A DNA stretch of 11,494 nt. It comes from Actinomycetes bacterium (GTDB lineage: Bacteria; Actinomycetota; Acidimicrobiia; Acidimicrobiales; Bog-793). Location: positions 1 through 11,494 of the forward strand of contig JAJYGM010000271.1 of assembly GCA_021785095.1 (NCBI GenBank), given 5' to 3'. How positions within the stretch are numbered: position 1 is the first letter of the stretch; each line of letters begins with the position of its first letter. The position numbers and the translations under genes were made by a program. The notes beneath the pieces were generated by a model. The model had not been told where the DNA came from. It worked only from the letters and a program-made list of their open reading frames with translations, and did not search any database. Positions 1-7,225 of this stretch are shown here, piece after piece.

Positions 1-681
1 GAGGTCGTGCTCGGGGCGCGCCGGGTCGATCGAATCGAGACCCTTGCGGCCGAGCTCGCGCTCGAGCGCGATGGTGGCGCCACGGCACGGGCGCGCCGGC
101 TCGACGTCGCCGATCCGGCCTCGGTGGACGACTTCTGCGCGACGGTCGAACGGTGCGACGTCCTCGTCAACAATGCCGGCGGGGCCCTCGGTGCCGAGCG
201 GATCGAGGCGGCCGACGAGTCCAAGTGGCGCTCGATGTACGAGTCGAACGTGATGGGTACCCTCCGGATGACGAAGGCGTTGCTGCCGAAGCTGGTCGCC
301 TCGGGGGACGGGTACGTCGTGAACGTCGGATCCGTGGCGGGTTTCGAGCCGTATGTGGGCGGCGGCGGCTACAACGCCGCCAAGCACGCCCTCCGCGCCC
401 TCACCGACGTCCTCCGCCTCGAGCTGCTCGGCCAACCGGTGCGGGTCTGCGAGATAGCCCCCGGAATGGTGGAGACGGAGTTCTCCGTCGTGCGCTTCGG
501 CGGGGACGAGGCACGAGCCGAGGCCGTGTACCAGGGGATGACGCCGCTTCGGGCCGAAGACGTGGCGGAGTGCATCGCCTTCGTCGTGACACGCCCCTCA
601 CATGTCGACATCGACCGCATCGTGATCCGCCCGCGGGACCAGGCAAGGGTCCACGCCGTGCACCGCAGGAGCGAGACGTGA
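1..681 (+). CDS. SDR-family NADP-dependent 3-hydroxy acid dehydrogenase, YdfG-like (5' partial)
   Basis: This is a short-chain dehydrogenase/reductase cut by the left window edge; the frame is open from base 1 and the glycine-rich TGxxxGIG nucleotide-binding loop lies outside. It begins in strand 2 of the Rossmann fold (VVLGARR), where the arginines suggest NADP(H) preference. The NNAG motif, the catalytic serine in NVGSVAG and the YNAAK catalytic Tyr/Lys motif are all present. The C-terminal stretch THE RPSHVDIDRIVI followed by RPRDQ resembles the end of YdfG-type enzymes (HVNIN...MPxxQ), which oxidise L-allo-threonine, serine and 3-hydroxy acids in the cytoplasm. The substrate here is inferred. 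The stop codon overlaps the GTG start of the ligase (GTGA at 678-681), so the two are probably co-transcribed and coupled, although no functional link is obvious. Confidence 0.9.
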   Translation, partial: EVVLGARRVDRIETLAAELALERDGGATARARRLDVADPASVDDFCATVERCDVLVNNAGGALGAERIEAADESKWRSMYESNVMGTLRMTKALLPKLVASGDGYVVNVGSVAGFEPYVGGGGYNAAKHALRALTDVLRLELLGQPVRVCEIAPGMVETEFSVVRFGGDEARAEAVYQGMTPLRAEDVAECIAFVVTRPSHVDIDRIVIRPRDQARVHAVHRRSET

Positions 682-1748
682 ACCTCCCCGTCAACCCCCC
701 CGTCGCACCGATGCTGGCGAAGCTCTCGAAGACGCTCCCCGAGGGAGCCGGGCTCGTGTACGAGCCGAAGTGGGACGGCTTCCGCTGCATCGTGTTCCGT
801 GACGGCGACGAGATCGAGCTCGGCAGCCGCAACGAACGGCCGCTCACGCGCTACTTCCCCGAGCTCGTCGCCGAGCTGCTCGAGCGCCTGCCGGGCCAGT
901 GCGTCGTCGATGGCGAGGTGGTGATCGCCGGACCCGACGGCCTCGACTTCGACGCCCTGCTCCAGCGCATCCACCCGGCCGATTCCCGGGTCCGCAAGCT
1001 CGCCGGTGAGACGCCGGCGTCGTTCGTCGCCTTCGATCTGCTTGCGATCGGAGACGAGGACCTGCGCCGCGTGCCCTTCGGGGAGCGCCGGCGCCGCCTC
1101 GAGGCCGTCCTCGGGAGCGCCGGGGGCTCCGTACACGTCACGCCGGCGACCCGGGATGTGAAGGTGGCGGCGGATTGGTTCTCGCGTTTCGAGGGGGCGG
1201 GGCTGGACGGGGTCGTCGTGAAGAGCGAGTCGCTCGAGTACTGCGAGGACAAGCGCGTGATGACGAAGGTGAAGCACGCTCGGACAGCGGACTGCGTCGT
1301 CGCCGGCTTCCGGTGGCACAAGACCGGGCGGCGCATCGGTTCGCTGCTGCTCGGCCTCTACGACGACGCCGGTCGCCTGCAGCACGTCGGCGTGACGTCG
1401 TCGTTCACCGACGCGCGGCGCCTCGAGCTCATCGAGGAGCTGGAGCCCTACCGCATGGCCGACTTCGACGGGCATCCGTGGGCCTGGGCGCAGCCCCCGG
1501 AGGTCGCGCCGTCGCGAGTGCCCGGTGCTCACAGCCGCTGGAACGCCGGGAAGGACCTCTCCTTTGAGCCGCTCCGGCCCGATCTCGTCTGCGAGGTCGC
1601 CTACGACCACCTGCAGGGCGACAGGTTCCGCCACGCCACCACCTTCTTGCGCTGGCGAACGGACCGCGACCCGCTCTCGTGCCGCTATGACCAGCTCGAG
1701 ACAGCGGTCCCTTCGGAGCTGGCGGAGGTGTTCGGAACCGTCGGCTGA
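678..1748 (+). CDS. ligC: ATP-dependent DNA ligase, LigC type
   Basis: The protein has 356 residues, close to the roughly 360 of mycobacterial LigC. The adenylation domain carries the nucleophile lysine in EPKWDGFR (K31), then SRN with a following FPE, the VVDGEVV segment, VAFDLL, DGVVVK (motif IV) and TKVKH (motif V). A C-terminal OB-fold region follows, with the WRxxxP-like requirement only loosely visible. It seals nicks with ATP; in mycobacteria LigC enzymes are accessory repair ligases beside the essential NAD-dependent LigA. There is no polymerase or nuclease domain, so it is not a LigD. I chose the GTG at 678 because it overlaps the upstream stop codon, has a GGAG about 8 bases upstream and gives the expected N-terminus with MLAK shortly before the active site. 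The frame is open further upstream, but that part is antisense-like noise over the dehydrogenase. Confidence 0.93.
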   Translation: MNLPVNPPVAPMLAKLSKTLPEGAGLVYEPKWDGFRCIVFRDGDEIELGSRNERPLTRYFPELVAELLERLPGQCVVDGEVVIAGPDGLDFDALLQRIHPADSRVRKLAGETPASFVAFDLLAIGDEDLRRVPFGERRRRLEAVLGSAGGSVHVTPATRDVKVAADWFSRFEGAGLDGVVVKSESLEYCEDKRVMTKVKHARTADCVVAGFRWHKTGRRIGSLLLGLYDDAGRLQHVGVTSSFTDARRLELIEELEPYRMADFDGHPWAWAQPPEVAPSRVPGAHSRWNAGKDLSFEPLRPDLVCEVAYDHLQGDRFRHATTFLRWRTDRDPLSCRYDQLETAVPSELAEVFGTVG

Positions 1749-1777
1749 CCCTGCGCGGCGGCTGCGCCGGCGGTCAG
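1745..1777. terminator. Candidate bidirectional hairpin between convergent genes
   Basis: CTGACC (1745-1750) pairs perfectly with GGTCAG (1772-1777), and inside it GCGC (1753-1756) can pair with GCGC (1764-1767). The stem holds the stop codons of both converging genes, and only 25 bases separate them. There is no T-run, so this is at best a GC-rich, non-canonical terminator. Confidence 0.4.
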
Positions 1778-2130
1778 GCGTCGATCTCGGAGAACTCGTC
1801 CCGGGCGAGCAACCGCGAGGCGGTGCGGTGCTCGACATAGAAGGCCAGCCCTGGAAGGAATCCGGCACACACGAGCGCGACGAGCTCGCCGAGGCGGAAC
1901 TTCGCCCGCCTCGCGAGGTCCGCCACGCTCAGCAGGTAGATGATGTAGAGGATGCCGTGGATCGTGAAACCGACGTTCGCGACCTGAGGTGAGTTTGCCG
2001 CGAACTGGAGCGGGATCGCCACGACGCAGAGGAACAGCAGCATCACGCCGACGACGTAGGCCATGACCCGGTAGCGGAAGAGCGCGCCCGAAAAGCCCCT
2101 GTCCGTGAGGAGCTCGCGCGGGGCGTTCAC
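1774..2130 (-). CDS. DUF3817-family small membrane protein
   Basis: This 118-residue protein has three predicted membrane helices: around residues 20-43 (YRVMAYVVGVMLLFL...), 52-74 and 81-100. The second helix contains HGILYIIYLL, the signature of the DUF3817 family of actinobacterial inner-membrane proteins, whose function is not known to me. The GTG start at 2130 lies 12 bases after the stop of the upstream membrane-protein gene (2143-2141), without a clear Shine-Dalgarno sequence, so the pair is probably an operon read from the divergent promoter region near 2600. The C-terminal tail is short and acidic (DEFSEIDA). Its 3' end faces the ligase gene and shares a hairpin with it. Confidence 0.85.
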   Translation of the reverse strand: MNAPRELLTDRGFSGALFRYRVMAYVVGVMLLFLCVVAIPLQFAANSPQVANVGFTIHGILYIIYLLSVADLARRAKFRLGELVALVCAGFLPGLAFYVEHRTASRLLARDEFSEIDA

Positions 2131-2140
2131 GACCGGATGC

Positions 2141-2587
2141 TCACGACTGGGCCGCCGGGCGACTCGCCGCTGCGCGCCCGCGGCTGCTCACATCGGCCTG
2201 GTGCAGGCTGGCGAGATAGCGGTTGTACGCCGCCAGCTCCGGATCCGACTCGTCGTACGGGTCGAAGCCCAGCCCCTCCACGCGGTCCTCGAGCGGGCGC
2301 TCGATGAGGAGCTGATCGACGAGCATGCGGTGAGCCTCCTCCCGCTTCCGGGAGGCTGCAAGTTCGGGGGCACGCGTCTCGGAGAGGGGTTCGTGAAGCA
2401 GCTTCCACCACATGTAGAAGGCGTAGAGGGCGAAGAAGGGCCACTCGAACGTGTAGACCCAGCTCAAGCCGTTACCGCCGAGCGCTCGCGACAGCTGCCA
2501 CCACCCGAGGAAGAGGCAGGCGGCGACGACCACGATCAGGGTCGCGTGCAGCTTGATCGCCCGCGTCGAGAGCCAGGTGGCGCGCAC
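2141..2587 (-). CDS. Unknown two-helix membrane protein with SURF1-like first helix
   Basis: I do not recognise a named family with certainty. The protein (148 residues from the chosen start) begins with a positively charged stretch, then a helix ending in FLGWWQLSRAL, which recalls the first helix of SURF1 proteins. A second helix (YTFEWPFFALYAFYMWWKLL) follows, then a soluble C-terminal part rich in charged residues with a conserved-looking GFDPYDESDPELAAYNRYLA segment. That last segment is probably cytoplasmic. There is no SURF1 catalytic or periplasmic domain, so cytochrome oxidase assembly should not be assumed. The frame could start at GTG 2629, but the AGGAGG there is only one base from it. 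GTG 2587 is preceded seven bases upstream by TAGCCT, a good -10 for a leaderless transcript, and it leaves room for the divergent promoter. DUF3817 follows 10 bases downstream. Confidence 0.78.
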   Translation of the reverse strand: MRATWLSTRAIKLHATLIVVVAACLFLGWWQLSRALGGNGLSWVYTFEWPFFALYAFYMWWKLLHEPLSETRAPELAASRKREEAHRMLVDQLLIERPLEDRVEGLGFDPYDESDPELAAYNRYLASLHQADVSSRGRAAASRPAAQS

Positions 2588-2594
2588 CGGGACA

Positions 2595-2600
2595 AGGCTA
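2595..2600 (-). promoter_or_regulatory. Candidate -10 element of a leaderless promoter
   Basis: TAGCCT on the minus strand fits TANNNT and ends seven bases before GTG 2587, the spacing expected if transcription starts at the start codon. No convincing -35 is visible, so the call rests on spacing and on the mirror-image arrangement at 2659-2664. Confidence 0.35.
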
Positions 2601-2658
2601 CCGGCCTCTGCTGACCGTAGGCGAGCCACCCCTCCTGCTCTTTCCCGCCCCCGTCACC

Positions 2659-2664
2659 TACGCT
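2659..2664 (+). promoter_or_regulatory. Candidate -10 element of a leaderless promoter
   Basis: TACGCT fits TANNNT and ends six bases before GTG 2671. There is no Shine-Dalgarno sequence before that start, which fits a leaderless mRNA. The -35 position (about 2636-2641) does not match consensus. Confidence 0.35.
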
Positions 2665-2670
2665 GCAGTC

Positions 2671-3396
2671 GTGTCGCGGGACGTGGCAACGCCCGAGGAG
2701 CGCCCGCAAGCTCTCCATCACGGCTATCCGCACGTCCTGCCCGCCTGGCGGCGCGAGACACGAGGCGAGCACCGGGGGCAGATGGCGGTCGCCGTCCTCG
2801 TCGCGATCGGGCTGCAGATCGCGCTGCCGTCGGACCTGGGCATGCAGCCGCACTGGCTCATGCCCGTGTTGGAGGGACTGATCCTCGTGGCGCTCGTCGT
2901 CGCGAACCCAGGCCGTATCGTCCGGCGTTCCCAGGCACTGCGCATCGTCACCCTCATGCTGGTCGCTGCAATCAGCATCGCGAACGCGTGGTCCCTCGTC
3001 CTCTTGTTGAACGCCCTCCTCGAGGGCAAGCACAGCGTCGGCCAAGCGGGTCCGCTGCTGCTGTCGGGTGCATCGATCTGGGGGACAAATGTCATCGTGT
3101 TCGGCTTCTGGTACTGGGAGTTCGACCGCGGCGGCCCGGCCGGACGTGCGGCGGGGCTCCGACCGCATCCCGATTTGATGTTCCCCCAGCAGGTGAACCC
3201 GGACATGGCGTCACACGACTGGGAGCCGGAGTTCTTCGACTACCTCTACACGTCGTTCACGAACGCAGCCGCGTTCAGCCCCACCGACACCATGCCCTTG
3301 TCGCGCTGGGCGAAGATGCTCTTCCTCGTGCAGTCGGGGATCTCGCTCATCACCGCCGCGATCGTCGTTGCGAGGGTCGCGAACATCTTGCATTAG
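2671..3396 (+). CDS. Multi-spanning membrane protein with ion-channel-like C-terminal pore module
   Basis: The protein has 241 residues and probably five or six membrane segments: about 38-55, 64-80, 91-113, 125-147 and a C-terminal pair from about 190 to 240. The C-terminal pair reads as a short pore-like helix (FDYLYTSFTNAAAFSPTDT) followed by a long last helix ending in ARVANIL. Position by position this resembles the P-loop and inner helix of two-transmembrane potassium channels (family Ion_trans_2) and also the end of DUF1345 proteins, but the TVGYG filter is replaced by AAFSPTD. Function is therefore unknown. An Asp/His/Pro-rich loop lies at about 165-188. The GTG start is chosen because nothing better precedes the first helix and a -10-like TACGCT sits six bases upstream. 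It is divergent from the small membrane-protein pair and is followed by a hairpin. Confidence 0.82.
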   Translation: MSRDVATPEERPQALHHGYPHVLPAWRRETRGEHRGQMAVAVLVAIGLQIALPSDLGMQPHWLMPVLEGLILVALVVANPGRIVRRSQALRIVTLMLVAAISIANAWSLVLLLNALLEGKHSVGQAGPLLLSGASIWGTNVIVFGFWYWEFDRGGPAGRAAGLRPHPDLMFPQQVNPDMASHDWEPEFFDYLYTSFTNAAAFSPTDTMPLSRWAKMLFLVQSGISLITAAIVVARVANILH

Positions 3397-3397
3397 C

Positions 3398-3412
3398 CTC
3401 GTGTGCCACGAG
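3398..3412 (+). terminator. Perfect 6-bp hairpin directly after a stop codon
   Basis: CTCGTG (3398-3403) pairs with CACGAG (3407-3412) around a TGC loop, starting one base after the TAG stop of the membrane-protein gene. There is no T-run; it may be a weak terminator or an mRNA 3'-end stabiliser before the aldolase gene. Confidence 0.4.
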
Positions 3413-3430
3413 CTCGGTGAGACGCGATCG

Positions 3431-3436
3431 AGGAGG
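3431..3436 (+). promoter_or_regulatory. Strong Shine-Dalgarno sequence
   Basis: AGGAGG lies five bases before ATG 3442 and settles that start. It is the clearest ribosome-binding site in the window and suggests the aldolase-like gene is translated independently of its neighbour. Confidence 0.8.
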
Positions 3437-3441
3437 AGCCG

Positions 3442-4206
3442 ATGGCTGAGTCGATGAACGTCCCGATCGAGCCGGGCGCGGCCGACCTCGAGCAGGAGCG
3501 CCTCCAGCGCAAGCAGAAGTTGGCGGCTGCCTACCGGTTGTTCTCCCGTTTCGGATTCGACGAGGGTGTCGCCGGCCACATCACGGCGCGGGACCCCATC
3601 CTCACCGACCACTTCTGGGTCAACCCGTTCGGCATGCACTTCGGCCACATCCGGGTCTCGGACCTCATCCTCGTGAACGAGAACGGTGACGTGATCGGAG
3701 AGGACGCACCGCTCAACCGTGCCGCCTTCGCAATCCACTCCCAGGTGCACGCCGCCCGTCCTGATGTCGTGGCGGCGGCGCACACTCACTCGACGTACGG
3801 TCGTGCCTGGTCGACGCTCGGTCGTCGCCTCGACCCGATCACCCAGGACGTGTGCGCCTTCTACGAGGACCACGCCGTCTTCGACGACTACACCGGCGTC
3901 GTGCTCGACATCGAGGAGGGCAAGCGCATCGCGCACGCTCTCGGTGAGAACAAGGCGGTCATCCTGCGCAACCACGGGCTGCTCACGGTCGGGCACTCCG
4001 TGGACGAGGCCGCCTGGTGGTTCGTCACGATGGAGCGGTCGTGCCAGGTCCAGCTCCTGGCCGAAGCGGCCGGCACCCCGAAGCTCATCGATGCCGACAT
4101 GGCCGAGCTCACGCAGTCCCAGGTGGGTTCGCACCTGGCCGGGTGGTTCAGCTTCCAGCCGCTCTACGAGCGCATCGTGAGGGAGCAGCCCGACCTGCTC
4201 GACTGA
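3442..4206 (+). CDS. Class II aldolase/adducin-family protein
   Basis: The protein has 254 residues, a usual length for the family, which splits or epimerises sugar phosphates and related hydroxy compounds with a divalent metal. The GHITARD segment (about 45-51), AAHTHSTYG with metal ligands H114 and H116, and RNHGLLTVG with H178 give the three-histidine zinc site. In FucA-type aldolases a catalytic glutamate stands 19 residues before the first metal histidine; here that place is Ala95 (in NRAAFAIH). The protein thus looks like the adducin-like subgroup often annotated only to family level, and aldolase activity cannot be assumed. The N-terminal 20 residues are variable. It is a single gene with its own AGGAGG; convergent gcvPB follows after 95 bases. 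The substrate is unknown. Confidence 0.9.
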   Translation: MAESMNVPIEPGAADLEQERLQRKQKLAAAYRLFSRFGFDEGVAGHITARDPILTDHFWVNPFGMHFGHIRVSDLILVNENGDVIGEDAPLNRAAFAIHSQVHAARPDVVAAAHTHSTYGRAWSTLGRRLDPITQDVCAFYEDHAVFDDYTGVVLDIEEGKRIAHALGENKAVILRNHGLLTVGHSVDEAAWWFVTMERSCQVQLLAEAAGTPKLIDADMAELTQSQVGSHLAGWFSFQPLYERIVREQPDLLD

Positions 4207-4238
4207 GCCCGGCAAGCGGGATGCTCCGTGCGCGACAT

Positions 4239-4276
4239 GGGCGGGATCTCGCCCGAGCGGTAGGCCTGCTCAGGCC
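4239..4276. terminator. Two tandem hairpins between convergent genes
   Basis: GGGCG (4239-4243) pairs with CGCCC (4250-4254), and GGCCT (4263-4267) pairs with AGGCC (4272-4276) around GCTC. Both lie in the 95-base gap between the converging aldolase and gcvPB genes. No T-run follows on either strand, so a bidirectional, non-canonical terminator is the most that can be inferred. Confidence 0.45.
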
Positions 4277-4301
4277 GCGTAGCCCCGCGTCGAAGAGCGC
4301 C

Positions 4302-5864
4302 TCAGGAGCGCTGGTCGTAGGTCGCGACCAGTCGTCGCGCTGCTCTCGCCTCGTCCACCCGCCGGACGGGCGTCGTCCGAGGCGCCTGTCTCGCCTCGCC
4401 GGCCGCTCCCTCTTCGGTCGCCTCCCGTGCGACGAGCAGGAGTGCGTCCGCGAGAGCGGCGAGCGTCTGCGGGCTCTCGGTCTCGGTCGGCTCGATCATG
4501 AGGGCCTCGTGGACGATGAGGGGGAAGTACACCGTCGGGGAGTGGAAGCCGAGCTCGAGGAGGCGCTTGGCGACGTCGAGCGCGCGCAGGCCGGTCGCCT
4601 TGTCGAGCGACTCGGCGGAGACGACGCACTCGTGCATGACCGGGCGGTCGTAGGGCAGGTCGAAGGTGCCGCGGAGCTTCTCTTTCAGCCAGTTGGCGTT
4701 GAGTACGGCGGTCTCCGCCACACCCCGGAGCCCCTCGGCCCCGTGCAGCCGGATGTAGGTCCACGCACGGAGCAGGACGAGCGCGTTGCCGTGCCAGCCG
4801 TGGATCCGACCGATCGAGGCCGCCGGCTGCGCCCAGGCGAACCTCCCGTCGTCGAGGCGAGCGGGGCGTGGCCCGGGCAGGAAGTCGGCGAGACGTGCGC
4901 TGACGGCGACGGGTCCGGCTCCGGGTCCGCCGCCGCCGTGAGGGGTCGCAAACGTCTTGTGCAGGTTGAGGTGGACGATGTCGAAACCCATGTCGCCCGG
5001 CCGCACCACCCCGAGGATCGCGTTGAGGTTGGCGCCGTCGTAGTAGAGCAGGGCGCCGACTTCGTGCACAGCCGTCGCGATCTCGACGATGTCCTCCTCG
5101 AAGAGGCCGAGCGTGTTCGGGTTCGTGAGCATGATCCCGGCGACGTCCGGGCCGAGGGCAGCACGGAGGCTGTCGAGATCGACGCCGCCGCGGTCGTTCG
5201 TGCCGACGGTCGTCACCTCGTAGCCGCCGAGCGTCACCGAGGCCGGGTTCGTCCCGTGGGCCGAGTCGGGGATGATGACGCGGGTCCGGTCCTCGCCGCG
5301 TGACTCGTGGTAAGCCCGCATCAGCAACAGCCCTGTCAGCTCACCCGCCGCGCCGGCCGCCGGCTGCAGCGTGGCTGCCGACATGCCCGTGATGGCGCAC
5401 AGGCTCTCCTCGAGCTCGACGAGGACCTCCAACCATCCCTGGGTGCAGGCAGGCGGCGCCGCCGGGTGGACGTTGGCGAAGGCGGCCGCCGACGCCGCCT
5501 CGTCGCAGACCTTCGGGTTGTACTTCATGGTGCAGGACCCGAGCGGGTAGGCCCCGAGGTCGACGGAGTACTGGCGATGGGTGAGCCTCGTGAAGTGCGC
5601 CACGAGGTCGCGCTCGGAGACGTCGGGAAGGTCGACCGGAGTCTCGGCGAGGTACTGCGCCGGCACCAGCTCCTCCGCCGCCCACTCGGGGATCTGCGTC
5701 GTGCGGAAGGACGCTGCGTGGCGCCCGGGCACCGAGAGCTCGAAGAGCGTGGGCTCGGTGTCGCGCCCGACGACCGGTGCGCTCGATGCGCGGCCGCCCG
5801 CCACGGCGCTGATCGGCCGAGGGCCCGGCTGGCCGTTCGAGGCGGGATCGGTCTGACTGCTCAT
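4302..5864 (-). CDS. gcvPB: Glycine dehydrogenase (decarboxylating) subunit 2, GcvPB
   Basis: This is the PLP-binding half of the split P-protein of the glycine cleavage system, which decarboxylates glycine and passes the aminomethyl group to lipoyl-GcvH. The YPLGSCTMKYNPK motif (about 106-118), DSAHGTNPAS (about 200-209) and NLHKTFATPHGGGGPGAGPV, with the PLP lysine K303, are all intact. The protein has 520 residues, somewhat longer than the usual 480-500, because of an N-terminal extension of about 30 residues and a charged, Arg/Ala-rich C-terminal tail after about residue 480. The ATG start overlaps the gcvPA stop (ATGA, 5861-5864), which implies translational coupling and equal production of the two subunits. 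It is the last gene of the minus-strand operon. Confidence 0.97.
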   Translation of the reverse strand: MSSQTDPASNGQPGPRPISAVAGGRASSAPVVGRDTEPTLFELSVPGRHAASFRTTQIPEWAAEELVPAQYLAETPVDLPDVSERDLVAHFTRLTHRQYSVDLGAYPLGSCTMKYNPKVCDEAASAAAFANVHPAAPPACTQGWLEVLVELEESLCAITGMSAATLQPAAGAAGELTGLLLMRAYHESRGEDRTRVIIPDSAHGTNPASVTLGGYEVTTVGTNDRGGVDLDSLRAALGPDVAGIMLTNPNTLGLFEEDIVEIATAVHEVGALLYYDGANLNAILGVVRPGDMGFDIVHLNLHKTFATPHGGGGPGAGPVAVSARLADFLPGPRPARLDDGRFAWAQPAASIGRIHGWHGNALVLLRAWTYIRLHGAEGLRGVAETAVLNANWLKEKLRGTFDLPYDRPVMHECVVSAESLDKATGLRALDVAKRLLELGFHSPTVYFPLIVHEALMIEPTETESPQTLAALADALLLVAREATEEGAAGEARQAPRTTPVRRVDEARAARRLVATYDQRS

Positions 5865-7225
5865 CGGATCGCCTTCTCCAAGCTTGCCGCGAAGCCGTCG
5901 ATCTCACCTCGCGTGCGACGCTCGGTGGCGGCGACGAGGAGGCAGCCCTCTGCATCCGTGCCTGCGAAGCCATCCCTGACGGCGACACCGGCGAGGTATC
6001 CCTCGTCCACGAGGCGCTCGATGGCGACCTCGGCGTCGACAGGCAGGCGGAGAGCGAACTCCCGGAGGTAGGGATGCGGCGAGAGGGGCTCGACGCCGTC
6101 GATGGCGGCGAGGCTGTCGTGCGCGTAGCGGGCGGCCCGGGCGGAGCGCAACGCGATCTCGCGGAGGCCGGAGGTGCCGAGCCAGCCGAGCTGGATGGCG
6201 GCGGTCACCGCCATCAGCGTCTGGTTCGTGCAGACGTTGCTCGATGCCTTCTCACGCCGGATGTCCTGTTCGCGCGCCCGCAGGGTGGTGACGTAGGCGA
6301 GCTTCCCGTCGGCGTCGACGGTCTCGCCGACGAGGCGACCGGGGAGGCGCCGCACGTCGGCGGCGCGGCACGCGAACAGCCCGAGGTAGGGCCCCCCGTA
6401 GCCGAGCGCGATACCGAGAGGCTGCCCCTCGCCGACGACGACGTCCGCACCGAGGCTCCCGGGCGTGCGGAGCAGCCCGCTCGCGATCGGATCGGCACAC
6501 ACGACGAGCCGCGCTCCCGTGCGGTCGGCCAGGTCGCGGGCGGCAGCGAGGTCCTCGATGCAACCGAGGTAGTTCGGAAAGCCGACGACCACGGCGCCGG
6601 CCGAGGCGGGTCGAGCGACTGCCGCCGACCAGTCCGTGACCCCGTCGCGCAACGGGAGGGTCACGACATCGTGTCCCGAACCCTTCGAGAACGTGGCGAG
6701 CACAGCCCGCCAACGTGGATTGACTCCGGCCGAGCAGAGCACGCGCCGGTCCCCGGTCGCCGCCACGGCGAGGTTGACCCCTTCGACAAGCGACGCGGCA
6801 CCGTCGTAGAGCGAGCCGTTCGCGATCTCGAGACCCGCCAGCCGGGCGATCATCGTCTGGTACTCGAAGAGCGCCTGCAGCACCCCTTGTGCCACCTCGG
6901 CCTGGTAGGGGGTGTAAGCCGTCACGAACTCCGAGCGAGAGGCGAGTGAGCGCACGGCGGCGGGGACTTCGTGGTCGTAGGCGCCTGCGCCGGCGAAGCA
7001 CACGAGGCCACCGGCGCCCCGCCCGGCGGGCCGGTTGTGCTCGCCGAGATCGACCAGCCGATCGACGACGTCGGCTTCGCTCTGCTGCGGTGGCAGGTCC
7101 AGGCCGCCCGCCAAGCGGAGGGCGGCCGGGATCGTCGCGAACAGCTCGTCGAGGCTCTCGAGCCCGAGATCGCCGAGCATGGCGGCGACCTCGGCGTCGG
7201 TGTGCGGCACGAAGGGTGCGGTCAC
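5861..7225 (-). CDS. gcvPA: Glycine dehydrogenase (decarboxylating) subunit 1, GcvPA
   Basis: This is the N-terminal half of the split glycine decarboxylase; it pairs with GcvPB to form the alpha2beta2 P-protein. The family signatures are present: a start of the FVPHTDAEVAAML type, CFAGAGAYDHEVPA, TAYTPYQAEVAQG, FEYQTMIARL, NGSLYDGAA and REQDIRREKASSN. The length of 454 residues is standard. The open frame continues upstream with an unlike, arginine-rich sequence, so the start is set at GTG 7225, which overlaps the gcvT stop as GTGA (7222-7225) and gives the conserved N-terminus. A GGAG lies 11 bases upstream. It works with GcvT (next gene upstream) and with a GcvH that is not in the window. 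Confidence 0.97.
   Translation of the reverse strand: MTAPFVPHTDAEVAAMLGDLGLESLDELFATIPAALRLAGGLDLPPQQSEADVVDRLVDLGEHNRPAGRGAGGLVCFAGAGAYDHEVPAAVRSLASRSEFVTAYTPYQAEVAQGVLQALFEYQTMIARLAGLEIANGSLYDGAASLVEGVNLAVAATGDRRVLCSAGVNPRWRAVLATFSKGSGHDVVTLPLRDGVTDWSAAVARPASAGAVVVGFPNYLGCIEDLAAARDLADRTGARLVVCADPIASGLLRTPGSLGADVVVGEGQPLGIALGYGGPYLGLFACRAADVRRLPGRLVGETVDADGKLAYVTTLRAREQDIRREKASSNVCTNQTLMAVTAAIQLGWLGTSGLREIALRSARAARYAHDSLAAIDGVEPLSPHPYLREFALRLPVDAEVAIERLVDEGYLAGVAVRDGFAGTDAEGCLLVAATERRTRGEIDGFAASLEKAIR

Noticed and set aside
369..1868. Long open frame on the minus strand opposite the dehydrogenase and ligase (about 500 codons)
   Set aside because: It has no recognisable domain, is rich in Arg, Glu and Val as expected from GC-rich antisense, and lies over two well-supported genes.
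2141..2587. Assignment of the membrane protein to SURF1
   Set aside because: Only the GWWQLSRA helix is similar; the rest of the SURF1 domain is absent.
4017..5303. Long + strand open frame opposite gcvPB
   Set aside because: The composition is antisense-like and it conflicts with the intact gcvPB and aldolase genes.
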